A stretch of 61,813 bases of DNA, taken from Hymenopellis radicata. Lineage: Eukaryota; Basidiomycota; Agaricomycetes; Agaricales; Physalacriaceae. The notes under the pieces were generated by a model, which was not told the origin of the DNA, made no database searches, and was given only the letters and a program-made list of their open reading frames with translations. The position numbers and the translations under genes were made by a program. This document shows, piece by piece, positions 52,347 to 61,813 of the stretch (position 1 is its first letter; the number at the start of each line of letters is the position of its first letter). The DNA lies in assembly GCA_015501595.1 (NCBI GenBank), contig JADNRX010000321.1, forward strand, positions 1 to 61,813. Direction: 5' to 3'.

Positions 52347-53941
52347 ATGGCAGTCCAGTATGTCCATTGGCTAAGCGTTACGCCGATATTCAAATTTTCT
52401 TCGTAGATCAACCTTCAAGTCGTGCTCTCCATGCAAAGGCAGCTTCACGTCTTACGACCAGCATTTACCCATCGTCGTAATCCCCAAGGGAACGACACCA
52501 TCCAAGTTCATCAACACCAAGGATTTCACTCGCCCGGACTTCGTATGTGATCCTCAAAGCGGCGAAATCAGCGTGGCGTCTAAAGACCCGTCCGCCGATG
52601 ACGACATCCCTCTCTCTACGTTCGTCTCATGTGGTATTCTACCCCGTATTCGGAAGCGTGCGCCTGAGAGCATAGGTGCTGTCGCCATGGCTCTATCTAC
52701 CGGATGCCCCTTCAGCGACCTCCCTACCGAGCTCAAAATTCTCATTTTCCAATACGCTTGTGATGGCATGGAATACTGGCTCACCGCGCTCATCCTCAGC
52801 CTCGTATCGCGGGAATGGCGCGGTATCGCACATGCTCTTCCCAACCTTTGGTCACATATCGCTGTCGATGTCCCCACGGTCAAGCGTACGGGGCGCTGGA
52901 CGCCATGGCGCACGTTCGAGATCGTATGGTGGTACCTGCATCTAGCGGGAGAGGCACGGCTCAGCGTAAAGGTGGATCTGTTCGCCATGGACGGAGATAT
53001 GGAATTCGAGTGGGCGGCGAAGTTGCTCGCGCAGAAGGCGGCAAGATGGCGGCAGGCTGATATTCGATGTGCGCCGGAGGATCTTCGCAGCTTCAGGGAG
53101 ATCAAGGTATCGGGACTGCCGATGTTGAAGACCTTAAAGTTCAATGTCGAAGATGGTCTTGGGAAGCGGTGCAAGGCATTTCGGAACGCTCCGAAACTAG
53201 AGGAGCATTCTCCTGGCGGCGTCAGCCCCAGGATATGCGTCGTGGGTTGGAACAAACTCAAAACGGTTATCCTCATGGACTTTTTCGACTGTGCCCTCTA
53301 CGAATATCTCCAAGACGCATCTGCCATGAAGGAACTGGTCATCGATGAAGACTGCTTTTTCGAGACTGCCTTTGGCGGTGGGATATTTATCCCGCTTTCC
53401 GCTTCGACGTTGACGATGAGGTCCATCCCCCGTCTCATGTACACCTTCATGGAGGTGTTCGTCTTTCATTCCCTCACTACCGTCGACATCTCCATCCCCG
53501 ATGGCAGCGCTATGGATTCGCGCTTCATACAGCTTCCTTTCCATGCTCAAGCATTCGGGCTGTTCGCTCAGAGCACTCAAATTACACAATGTTCCCCTCT
53601 CTGATGAATCACTTCTCGATATCCTTACATGCACGCCCAAGCTTCGGACGTTGGCGATCCACGAGCCCGCTCAGGAGCATTGTATTACGGAGGCGTTACT
53701 GCGTAATCTGTCTACCGTGTTGCTACCCAAGTTGAGAAAGTTGGAACTGGTATGGAGTTATGATGGTGGGGAGAACCGCGTCCTGAGCATGGTCGAGTCG
53801 AGAATCGGACAAGCAGATACTGGGGTTAAAGGCCTGCAGTCTATCGTCTTAGGAAGGCGATTTGGTTTGAACTTGAGCGCAAGCTCTGTTGCGAGGATGA
53901 GCGTATTGAGAGTGGCCGGTGTCAACATTACCCAATGGTAG
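52347..53941 (+). CDS. F-box protein with leucine-rich C-terminus, probable frameshift
   Basis: Exon 1 (52347-52357) joins exon 2 from 52407 in frame, giving MAVQSTFKSCSPCKGSF, IVVIPKGTTPSKFIN, then ASKDPSADDDIPLSTF. The F-box is CPFSDLPTELKILIFQYAC with LSLVSREWRGIAHALPNLW. Leucine-rich-repeat-like parts follow (LPMLKTLKFNV, LKTVILMDFF). F-box proteins recruit targets to SCF ubiquitin ligases by binding Skp1. Near 53490-53540 the reading frame changes: the LRR continues as YSFLSMLKHSGCSLRALKL in another frame to 53941. I saw no splice pair that would do this, so an indel may have truncated the protein at 53604. The small N-terminal extension before the F-box is unusual. Confidence 0.65.
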
Positions 53942-55097
53942 TGGCTGCTACTTCCTTACTCATGATTTACTATGATGTGTACAATTAGATCCGTGCTCGA
54001 CAAGTGCTATGGGCCGTCAGTAGCTACTCTGATATCTGTCTCCTCCACTGAGGCGTTTTCCCGAAATGAAAACCCTTCAGCCTAGTAAGCTCTTTCGTGA
54101 ATTACTTTCAAAGGTGCCAATCACAGTAATCATGCGCTTCACCAAATAAACATGTCGGTGTAAGATCATGTGATCGAGACACGTTCTGCTTCCTACCACA
54201 ACCTGACCACAACTTCCAACTGAACCAATCCTCAGCCAATCTAGTCATTTAAGGTGAGTTGTATTTCGTCTCATTTATAGACACCAATAAATTATTCTTT
54301 CAGCTATTCATCCGATTCCTAGGAAGAGCGGCGCCTGCCGGATTTCCTCAGGTGATTTTTAGACACACCGCGATCCCACATCCCTTTTCATCGGCGGTAC
54401 GCAGTTCACGCACATGTAATTGCTAATACGAGTCATAATTTCTGTATGTAGGCGTACCAGTGCGATCACAACTATGTCCACAGCATTCGCATTGTGGAGC
54501 GATTGTTCCAGTCGTCGCTAGTCTCTTGGGCTGCATGGTGAAGGGGAAAAGCAGTATCTTCGGCAGTGGGTCACCATTTGACCTGCCTATTAGCGACCCA
54601 GTTAGGCGCCCAAGTAGGCGTAGGTGGCAGCGCGCGGTATGCTTATTCGATGTTCGAACTACAAGCCTCTACAAGCATGCGTTCGAACGCGCATTAAGAC
54701 ATGAAAGGTTGGTGGTCGGAGTCCTCATCTTTCCTGGGCAGTCTCGCGCCTCAGGACAATGGTGGGTTTCGAACACTGATCCTGCCACGGAAATCAACAT
54801 CCATTTACGGACAACCACGATGGCACGATGGTGGTGGTGGTGGTGGTGGTGGTGAAAACTATACCCGAAGTAGACGGAGGCCTACGTAACACATCGTATC
54901 TAGCCGGCGCTCCTGGTGGGACCGAGCTTCCCTTTCCTAAGCCTTTCTTGGACTTACTTGCCGCGTTACCGCAGTCGTATTCCGATGACGCTTGTACGTC
55001 TCGGGCTCTCCGACAATACAAAAGGCCACCATCCGTATTCTGAGTTCCAGCGTCCTTGGCTTCTACAAACTCTCTACAGGCATAACTTGAATCCCCA
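53942..55097. other. Spacer with a TGG microsatellite
   Basis: No gene is supported. At 54830-54855 the plus strand has an eightfold TGG run. A frame across it ends in eight tryptophans and is therefore not real. Nothing else of note was found up to the GMC oxidoreductase start. Confidence 0.4.
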
Positions 55098-57512
55098 ATG
55101 GCATCCTCAGTCGATTACCTCGTCGTCGGTAGTGGCTCTGCTGGCATGGTCGTGGCTACTCGGCTTGCCGAAAGCCCAAATGCATCCGTGTGCATCATCG
55201 AAGCTGGAGAGGACCTGATTTCGCAACCCAACTTCTTGATTCCTGGTATGTCGACCCACGCGCACCTCGCAGCTATGCGCTGATGCGCGCTACCCCAGGT
55301 CTCGCTCCTGCTGGCCTGAGGGAACCAAGTGATACTGATTGGAAGTTCCATACGACACCCCAAGAAAATGCGAAAGGACGATCGATCTGGCTCCCCAGGT
55401 TAGGTCTTGAATTACACGTTGAAGCTGCTTATTGATGCGCCTATGATAGAGGTAAAGTCGTCGGTGGCTGCGGCACGGTATGTGTTTTTCTCTAATTGTC
55501 TATCACGTAACTGACCAACATTGCTCCAGACAAACATCGTCACGCTGGGCAAGTAAGTCAACTTCTTTTGGACTCGGATCCTTCGCCTGACCATACACGC
55601 TTCAAGAGGACACGCTGAAGAGTATGACAGTGAGTTGGAGCATTTTGTTATCTGTCCAGGCTCATTGCTTTTCAGCTTGGGAGACGTTGGGAGCTACGGG
55701 TTGGAACTACAAGACACTCGCGCCGTACTTCAAGAAGGTGCGTTTTTATTCCTTGCTCCAGCTACCGACTTCTCATGTGGTGCAGAGCGAGAACTTTGTC
55801 ATCTCTGAAGAGGAGACCGCCCAAACAGGCATGAAGTTCCATCCAGAAATGCACGGTTCAAGTGGCCCTATCTACCGTACACTGCCCAAATGGACGAGCA
55901 ATGTCACAAAGCCTGTATCCGACGCTATGACGTCTCTTGGGATAGCTCCTAGCGCCGAATCCGTTAGTCTGTTCTCGGTGTGATTTGAATCGAATCTGAC
56001 CGTTTTGAAGTACAATGGCAACCCACTTGGACACTACCCCTTACAACTCTCCGTGCACCCGGAGCATGCCATTCGCAGTTCCTCCGCCAACGTAAGGCAC
56101 TGTCCTATGTTAACCAGTTCCTAGTGGCTAACTTCGCCGATCTTCAGTCGTATTACGCGCCTAACAAGGACAAGGACAACTTGAATCTGTTGACTGGTGC
56201 GGAGGCAACCCGTATACTGTTTGACCGCGACGAAGCTGGGGATCTCGTGGCGACTGGCGTGGAATACTCGAAGGATGGCCAGCTGAAGATCATTTCGGCG
56301 AAAAAGGAGGTCATCGTCTCGGCTGGTATGTTTCTTGATGTGCCCCCACAGACTCGTCTGATGAATCCTGGCAGGTGCTTACAAAACACCCCAACTTCTC
56401 GAACTCTCCGGTATTGGTGATAAGAAAGTTCTCGAGGCCCACAATATCCCCGTTCTTGTCGAACTCCCTGGCGTCGGCAACAACCTCCAGGATCACTACA
56501 CATCGTCGTTTGTCGTCGAGGTTGACCCCAAATACGAGTCTCTCGACTCAATGCTCGACCCCGCCCAAGCCGGTCTCGAGTTCATGTTATAGTGCGATTC
56601 TCGTTCTTTCATGCTTTCTCTGTCTCATCCCTCTACAGCCAGGAAAAGAAGCAGGGAAAACTCACCACCAATGGTGGTGCCCAATTTGCCTTCATCAGTA
56701 ACCACAGCTTCATGCCCGAGGAAGTCTCACAGAAGATATACACGGAGGCCGACGATCTCGTCAGAGATTCGTCCAACCCGACTTTGAAGACGCAAGCTTC
56801 GTGGCTTAAATCTGCCAAGATCCCCGATCTTGAGTAAGTGCTCGGCATCATCTTCCCAGACCTTGTACTAACACGTTCCAGGTTCGCTCATTGCGTCGGA
56901 TTCCTTCCCATGGGCGACTCCAAGCCTATGCCCGGAAAGAACTACACCTCCTTCCTGCTCGCCCTTACGCACCCCTACTCCCGTGGCTCCGTTCACATTA
57001 ACACTTCCGACCCTCTCAGCCTCCCTTCCCTGGACCCGCACCTGTTCGAACACGACGTCGACGTCGAGATCCTCGTAGAGGGCTTGAAATTCGCTCGTAA
57101 AGTCTTCAGCACCGATGCGCTCAAGGACGTCGTCAAGGAGGAGATTATCCCTGGTCCTGAAGTCCAGTCGGATGAGCAGTTGAAGGAGTTCGTGAGGAGC
57201 ACTGGGCAGACGGTGTATCACCCCATTGGCACGGCGTCGATGTTGCCCAAGGAGGATGGCGGAGTTGTTGGACCCGATGTCAGGGTTTATGGGACGAAGA
57301 ACTTGCGGGTGGTATGAATGCGCTCTCGCTATTTTTCATCGCTCAATTTACTACGTAGGTGGACGCGTCGATTATACCCCTTCACATTTCGGCGCACCCT
57401 AACGCTACAGTTTACGCCGTGGCGGAGAAGGTTTGTCCTATTGACGTTCTTTCGACTGTCGGATGCTGACTTGATCTTCTAGGCTGTAGATATCATCAAG
57501 GCCGCCGCGTAA
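55098..57512 (+). CDS. GMC oxidoreductase (FAD-dependent alcohol or aryl-alcohol oxidase type)
   Basis: The N-terminus [20 protein letters not shown] is the FAD-binding GxGxxG strand, followed by [21 protein letters not shown] and [12 protein letters not shown] segments around 55440-55640 cover the first GMC signature. Then come [36 protein letters not shown] (second signature), and [13 protein letters not shown]. The active-site histidines are in [11 protein letters not shown] and [17 protein letters not shown]. About ten introns of 45-55 nt were placed. No signal peptide is seen, unlike secreted aryl-alcohol oxidases. Relatives make H2O2 or oxidise alcohols during lignocellulose or methanol metabolism; the substrate cannot be told. 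It looks intact and ends [10 protein letters not shown]. Confidence 0.9.
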
Positions 57513-58184
57513 TTTCTCTCTGGGATGCTGAAATTCATATCTGATATATTGTTAATAATTAACATTGTTATGATTAACATCATGGCACTACATACTTGAA
57601 GTAATATTCAATGCAAGTTGGTTATATCCATCCAAGACTCGGACTGAACGTGGCTCAGGCGTACAAGTTGTTAGAAGGAATGCCTTGTTATAGGTATTCG
57701 CTAAACTCTGGTAGATCATTTCTGTCTCGAGTAGACTGATGATACTAGTAACCCAACTCTCGTTTACAGTCGTCGCATCTGTTTCCCAGGAGTGTCTGTC
57801 CCCTCTCTAGTATCGAACGAAGCAAAAGTCCGTGCGGGTTTCCAGCAATTTCGTATGCTATCATGGCGTAATTCTCTGCCCAGATTTCGCAATGGTGCAC
57901 CGTGGCGTTCTTGCTGTCGCTCTTGTGGTGCCGCGTCGGACCAAAGCGGGCCCTATCATGAGGTTAACCCAATCCTGGTGGTACTGAACTATTTCGACAA
58001 GTGTTGGGAAGTTTTCAAATGTGAAAGTAGCACACAATTTGCAATCTTCCCCAGTTTCTGATTTCCACGATTATATAGTACGCTACTATAGTAAGAACGA
58101 CGCCGTATGAAGTAATAAGTATCAATGTATGTCTCTACCATTATAAGGCGCAATAGAAATAACGAGTCCCAGAGTACTACTTGA
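57513..58184. other. Convergent spacer
   Basis: This lies between two genes that end towards each other. A plus-strand frame at 57792-58061 (MSVPSLVSNEAKVRAGFQQF) has no recognisable feature. AT-rich runs near 57540-57610 and 58070-58160 may be 3' flanks. Confidence 0.4.
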
Positions 58185-58902
58185 TCATAAATCAACCGCG
58201 ATTTCCGCTTGCCAGGAGTTCTCGTAGGTGTTCCAGACGGACAGGATAACAAGGTTTTCCAGTCGAATGCCATCAGCGCCAACTTTCCAAGGTCTCTCTG
58301 CAGCGTTGATAGATTCGTACTGAGTTTTCTGCAGAACAGTCCATAAGTCGGAAAATGCATGGGATCTGGACTGTGAGTTTACCTCGATGAAGCGCATAAA
58401 GTTTCCGGCGACGACATAACCAAGCTGGGCCCGTGTCATGGGCCCCGTCTTGGTGTTTACTTCGACAGAACGGTACCACTCGACATGTGGATATCCGGGC
58501 CACTGATCGAAATATGAGCAAGCTGTTAATTAGATAGGACGGAAACGGACTAACCAGTATGTGGAATGTGATCCTGGTAACGCCTGGCTTGGTGAAAACC
58601 GCGTCTTTCGCGCCGACGATGGCAGGCTCCGAGGCGCCGAACGCCTTCATGGGCACACCCTGGTGCTGGAAGCCGGGGTAGTCGTAGTAGATCGTCGGCT
58701 GGGGGTTTTGCGGCGGGCCGTGCTTGGGCGCGAACGCCCTCTGCGGGATGCGCCGGCGGTTCGGGAGGGCGAACTTGGTGGGCGCGCTGAGCGAGTAGAC
58801 CTGCGATGAGGACGGGACGGAGGCGGGGTGCAGGGGGTTGCTGTAGGACATTGCGCTGAGGTCGGTTGTTGAACTGTGCATCTCGTCGGTGCTCGCGTCC
58901 AA
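58185..58902 (-). CDS. Unrecognised 203-residue protein
   Basis: Exons 58902-58555, 58502-58383 and 58328-58185 are 348, 120 and 144 nt, all multiples of three, joined by clear GT-AG introns. The N-terminal half is serine- and proline-rich (SYSNPLHPASVPSSSQVYSL) with an NRRRIPQRAF basic patch. The C-terminal half looks folded: GVTRITFHIL, WPGYPHVEWYRSVEVNTKTG, MTRAQLGYVVAGNFMRFIE, and ENLVILSVWNTYENSWQAEI. I do not recognise the family, though the exon structure and composition look real. The start could also be ATG 58851 (MSYSNPL). Confidence 0.65.
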
Positions 58903-60339
58903 GTTTTATAAGTCGACGAAGAAAGAGCTGATGCGTTGGTGAAAGACATCCCATTCACGAGCGGTATTTCGGGTGGGAGGAGGCGCGAGGTGATATTAGG
59001 AGAGTTGGACGCGTAGAGAGACAAAGACCTAGGGAACACCTGAGCGGGGGATGTGATATTAAGCAGGAGGGTGAAGATATGGAGGACGGATCAGTGAAAT
59101 TCGGACGAGGGTTTGTGGGTGCGGATTTTCCGGGACCGCGTGGAAAGGAGGGCATGAGGCGTTTGTGCTATTATAGCAGGTTTGTGGGCGTCGGTTTGCG
59201 CATTCTCGAGGGTGGAATTAGCGACCACGTGGACTTGACATTGTTCAGAATCTCCTTCGCCAAGAATGCCCGAGCTGGTCGAGCCACGAGCCATTTTATT
59301 CAGAAGGAAAACGGTCTGAGCATTCATCGCGAGAGCAGACAGGGCAGAGCAAGGACCGGAGTGTGAAAGTGCGCAGATCGCCTTGCTTTGTCTTTGAACG
59401 TGTATTTCCATAATCGCACCATGCTATGATAGCACAATTAACCATACGTGATTACGCGGTCGGATCCAGGCGTATCCGGGACCGTTGGAGGAGGCTACGA
59501 CGGATGCGACATCGACGTTGAGAACAGAGGAGACTGTTCAGGTTGAGGTCGGGTAAAGCCGTAGACCACGTGTCGGCTTTTCGTCCTGCTTTCATCACTA
59601 GTTTCGTCGTAGCGTCTTAGTCCGGTCTTATCGACTAGCGAGGACTCTGCGGCCTACAGTAATTGACGTGTTTGACGTGGCCTTGTCGATTTGCTCCTTC
59701 AGGTCGAATCGGACATCCAAAAATGCTGATGGTACGTGTTCCTCGGTGGTTGCTTGCTCCTTTAACCTTAGAGCATCGTCACCAGGCACTTCCATTCATC
59801 TCTGAGAAAGATAGTATGGGTATACTATCTAACATGACGCGGTTTTTCGCGCTCCGACACGCTTGCTTTGTGGGTTGCCCTTCTGGGACCGATTCCTTTC
59901 GCATTGCTATAATATCACATTCACCGAAACTGGCGACGTTACAGCTGGCATCGGCGACTACGCGGCGCCCTATGTTCTCCTTGGCTCTGCGCGGTCTCCC
60001 CCCGAAGCGCATGGGTGTTACACCCCTCAGCCCCGACAGTCTTGTCATTTTGTCAGCGCACTTTCTGCCACTCGTAGCGGATACTCGACGTCCTCTACGC
60101 ATTTATCGACACACACAGCTGTATTATCCTGATGAATGTGTGCTAATTTGTTTCTTCCTTCTGTCTGACCATCCCACAAGATCACATCTCATACACACCT
60201 GCATGTCGCGGCCGGGAGAGTTTGTCTCAAGGCGCTACGCGAATCGCTGCTAAAACAATAATCGCAGGTTGGTGAAACTCTCTCTTTTCATCGCTAATAT
60301 CCGAGGGTGGGAACTCACACTTGCCTTAATTAGCGCACA
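58903..60339. other. Spacer with unconvincing frames
   Basis: A 196-codon plus-strand frame at 59663-60253 has no motif and many rare-looking runs of R, H and S. It overlaps open frames on the other strand. No repeat ends were found. The promoter of the minus-strand gene at 58902 and that of the F-box gene at 60340 must lie here. Confidence 0.35.
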
Positions 60340-61719
60340 ATGGACGCAGTCGACGACGCAGAACCAAATAATGGTCATAAGAATCCAATTGTCCTTCTCC
60401 CACTTCCATCGCCGTGCTGGCCAGCAATGCGCAACGCCATCGAGGCAAGTTTTCCTGCCTTCCTATATTGGCAGCCGACTGACTTCTGCTTGTAGTATCC
60501 TTTCTCCATGAGCCGTATTCCGCAGGAACTCGTCGATCTCATCATCGACCTCATCGCGTCTGCCAGCCTCGATGACGATGATTGGCGGCTACATCGCACC
60601 GACACCTTACGTGCTTGTACGCTCGTCTCCAAGGCATGGTTCCCGCGCGCCCGGAAATACATCTTCCATCGCATATATCTTCGCATGGAGCCGTCGTCCG
60701 TGGCTCAAACCGGCGCATACCAGGAGGACCCGGAGGCGGATTTCAAACTATTCTGGCTTTCCTCCGAGCCGCCGAATTACCTGGCATTCCTCTCAATATT
60801 CCGAAAGAGCCCCAGGAAGCCATGGGTTAAGGAGCTGGTTGTCAAGGACCTTACTGTGAAGACGAGAGGTCCATTCGTGGAAGCGATGACCTGCATCGCG
60901 AGGGTGGAGAGCATTACCTTTGGCGGCGGGTCGCCTTCTGACCCGCCTGTTGAAGGTCATCTGGGCGTTGGTAGCTGCGGGTGGTATCCATATCTCGACC
61001 GAGTTAGGCATCTCCGCCTACAGACGATTTCCATCCCATCGCTTTGCGTACTTCCGCTCATCCTTCAGAGCATGCCCATGCTGGAATCCCTCACTGTCTT
61101 ATGGCCCATCACCATCGAAAACCCTACGTCATCTCCCACCGACTGGACCGGAAATAAAACGCTCGTAAACACCGGCTTACATCTCCTGGACGTATCCTCC
61201 TGCCCGCCTCCCTTCGATCGTCTCCTTCTCAACCTCTTCCTCCCTCTAGCGAACGTTGAAACGCTCCTCGTCTCTCCTACCCTGGATCCCGGCGACGTCC
61301 CAGTCGACTTGCGGGCGCTACGCGTTTTGGAGATCGACCATACTCATCGCCATGTCCTTGACTTGCCTCCTTCAATCAGGCTGGCGTTCCCATTTTATGA
61401 TGTGCCGAAAGTCGTGTTACGGCTTACTTGCGGAGCAGACCTTAATGGGTATATCCAGGCGCTGGAGGATGTGGTGGCGCAGATGAAGGTGGGGCTGCGC
61501 GTCGATCTACTCGTCATGCGCGAACTCCATGTGCATGTATTCTCCGATGACTGGGAGTCGGAGCAGCATGTGTGGGAACGGCTGGACTCTGTATTGGGCG
61601 ATATGGTTGGACTGGGGTTTGATCGTCTGGTAGTTCCTCGCCATCTAGAGGCGAAGCTATCAGAAGGCGATGAAGTTGTTGGGAAGATGCTGATGTTGAA
61701 TGTTGTATCGCAAATGTAG
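60340..61719 (+). CDS. F-box protein
   Basis: From 60508 a single open exon encodes 403 residues starting MSRIPQELVDLIIDLIASAS, then TDTLRACTLVSKAWFPRARK, an F-box. The rest has leucine-rich, LRR-like strands (VRHLRLQTISIPSLCVLP, LRALRVLEIDHTH) and ends MLMLNVVSQM. An upstream exon at 60340 (MDAVDDAEPNNGHKNPIVLL) can join YPFSMSRIP in frame if its intron (~60445-60504) uses GC-AG ends. It likely recruits a substrate to an SCF ubiquitin ligase. If the upstream exon is wrong, the start is 60508. Confidence 0.72.
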
Positions 61720-61813
61720 ATATAGGATTGTTATTTTCTAGTAACCGTGTGAAGTGGTACTGTTTCATGAAAATGACTGCGTCTGGGATGGAAAAGCAAC
61801 GAGTTGGCATCCA

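Noticed and set aside
54830..54855. Poly-tryptophan C-terminus of a frame at 54460-54855
   Set aside because: It is a translated TGG microsatellite.
59663..60253. 196-codon frame as a gene
   Set aside because: No domain, no splice partners, and equally open antisense frames.

Overview
The window looks like a nuclear contig from a filamentous basidiomycete, most likely an Agaricomycete. Genes are split by many short GT-AG introns of about 45-60 nt. The families present (DUF7587-like, DUF6699-like, DUF6533-like membrane proteins, fungal kinase-like proteins, BTB and F-box proteins, GMC oxidoreductase) are ones expanded in mushroom-forming fungi. Nothing bacterial, organellar or viral was seen. 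No rRNA or full tRNA was found.

Layout. 1-9.2 kb is almost gene-free: a gene remnant, foldback repeats, two TA-flanked MITE families (one copy nested in another), a ~190-bp tandem repeat, and dispersed repeat copies. 9.2-17.5 kb is a three-layer nest. A DUF7587-like gene (minus strand) is split by a pogo-like element with TA duplications, and a hAT element with an 8-bp duplication sits 28 bp inside the left end of the pogo element. 17.5-23 kb is repeat-rich, with two more MITEs, one of them splitting a small gene. 23-26.5 kb carries a kinase-like gene converging on a DUF6699-like gene.

26.7-38.9 kb is dominated by a ~2.2-kb inverted duplication. Each arm holds a CoA-diphosphatase-type Nudix gene and the start of a multi-zinc-finger gene. 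The ~7.7-kb spacer holds a BTB gene split by a 988-bp inverted-repeat element and an intact TAP-type alpha/beta hydrolase gene. A third zinc-finger gene with a different tail (coiled coil plus an HPD-containing J-like end) follows at 41.2-42.9 kb. A 450-bp MITE with a perfect 8-bp duplication sits in a short gene at 43.8 kb.

47-61.8 kb is the most ordinary part: two multi-pass membrane protein genes, a small secreted protein, two F-box genes, a GMC oxidoreductase and an unrecognised conserved-looking gene.

Two themes stand out. First, four separate transposon insertions sit inside coding exons, and in the three cases where the flanks can be read through, removing the insert and one target copy restores an open frame. 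Second, a local family of modular zinc-finger genes shares its upstream region and first finger while the tails diverge; this is the best candidate here for something undescribed. Exon boundaries were placed by eye from splice consensus and reading frame; no alignment or database search was run.
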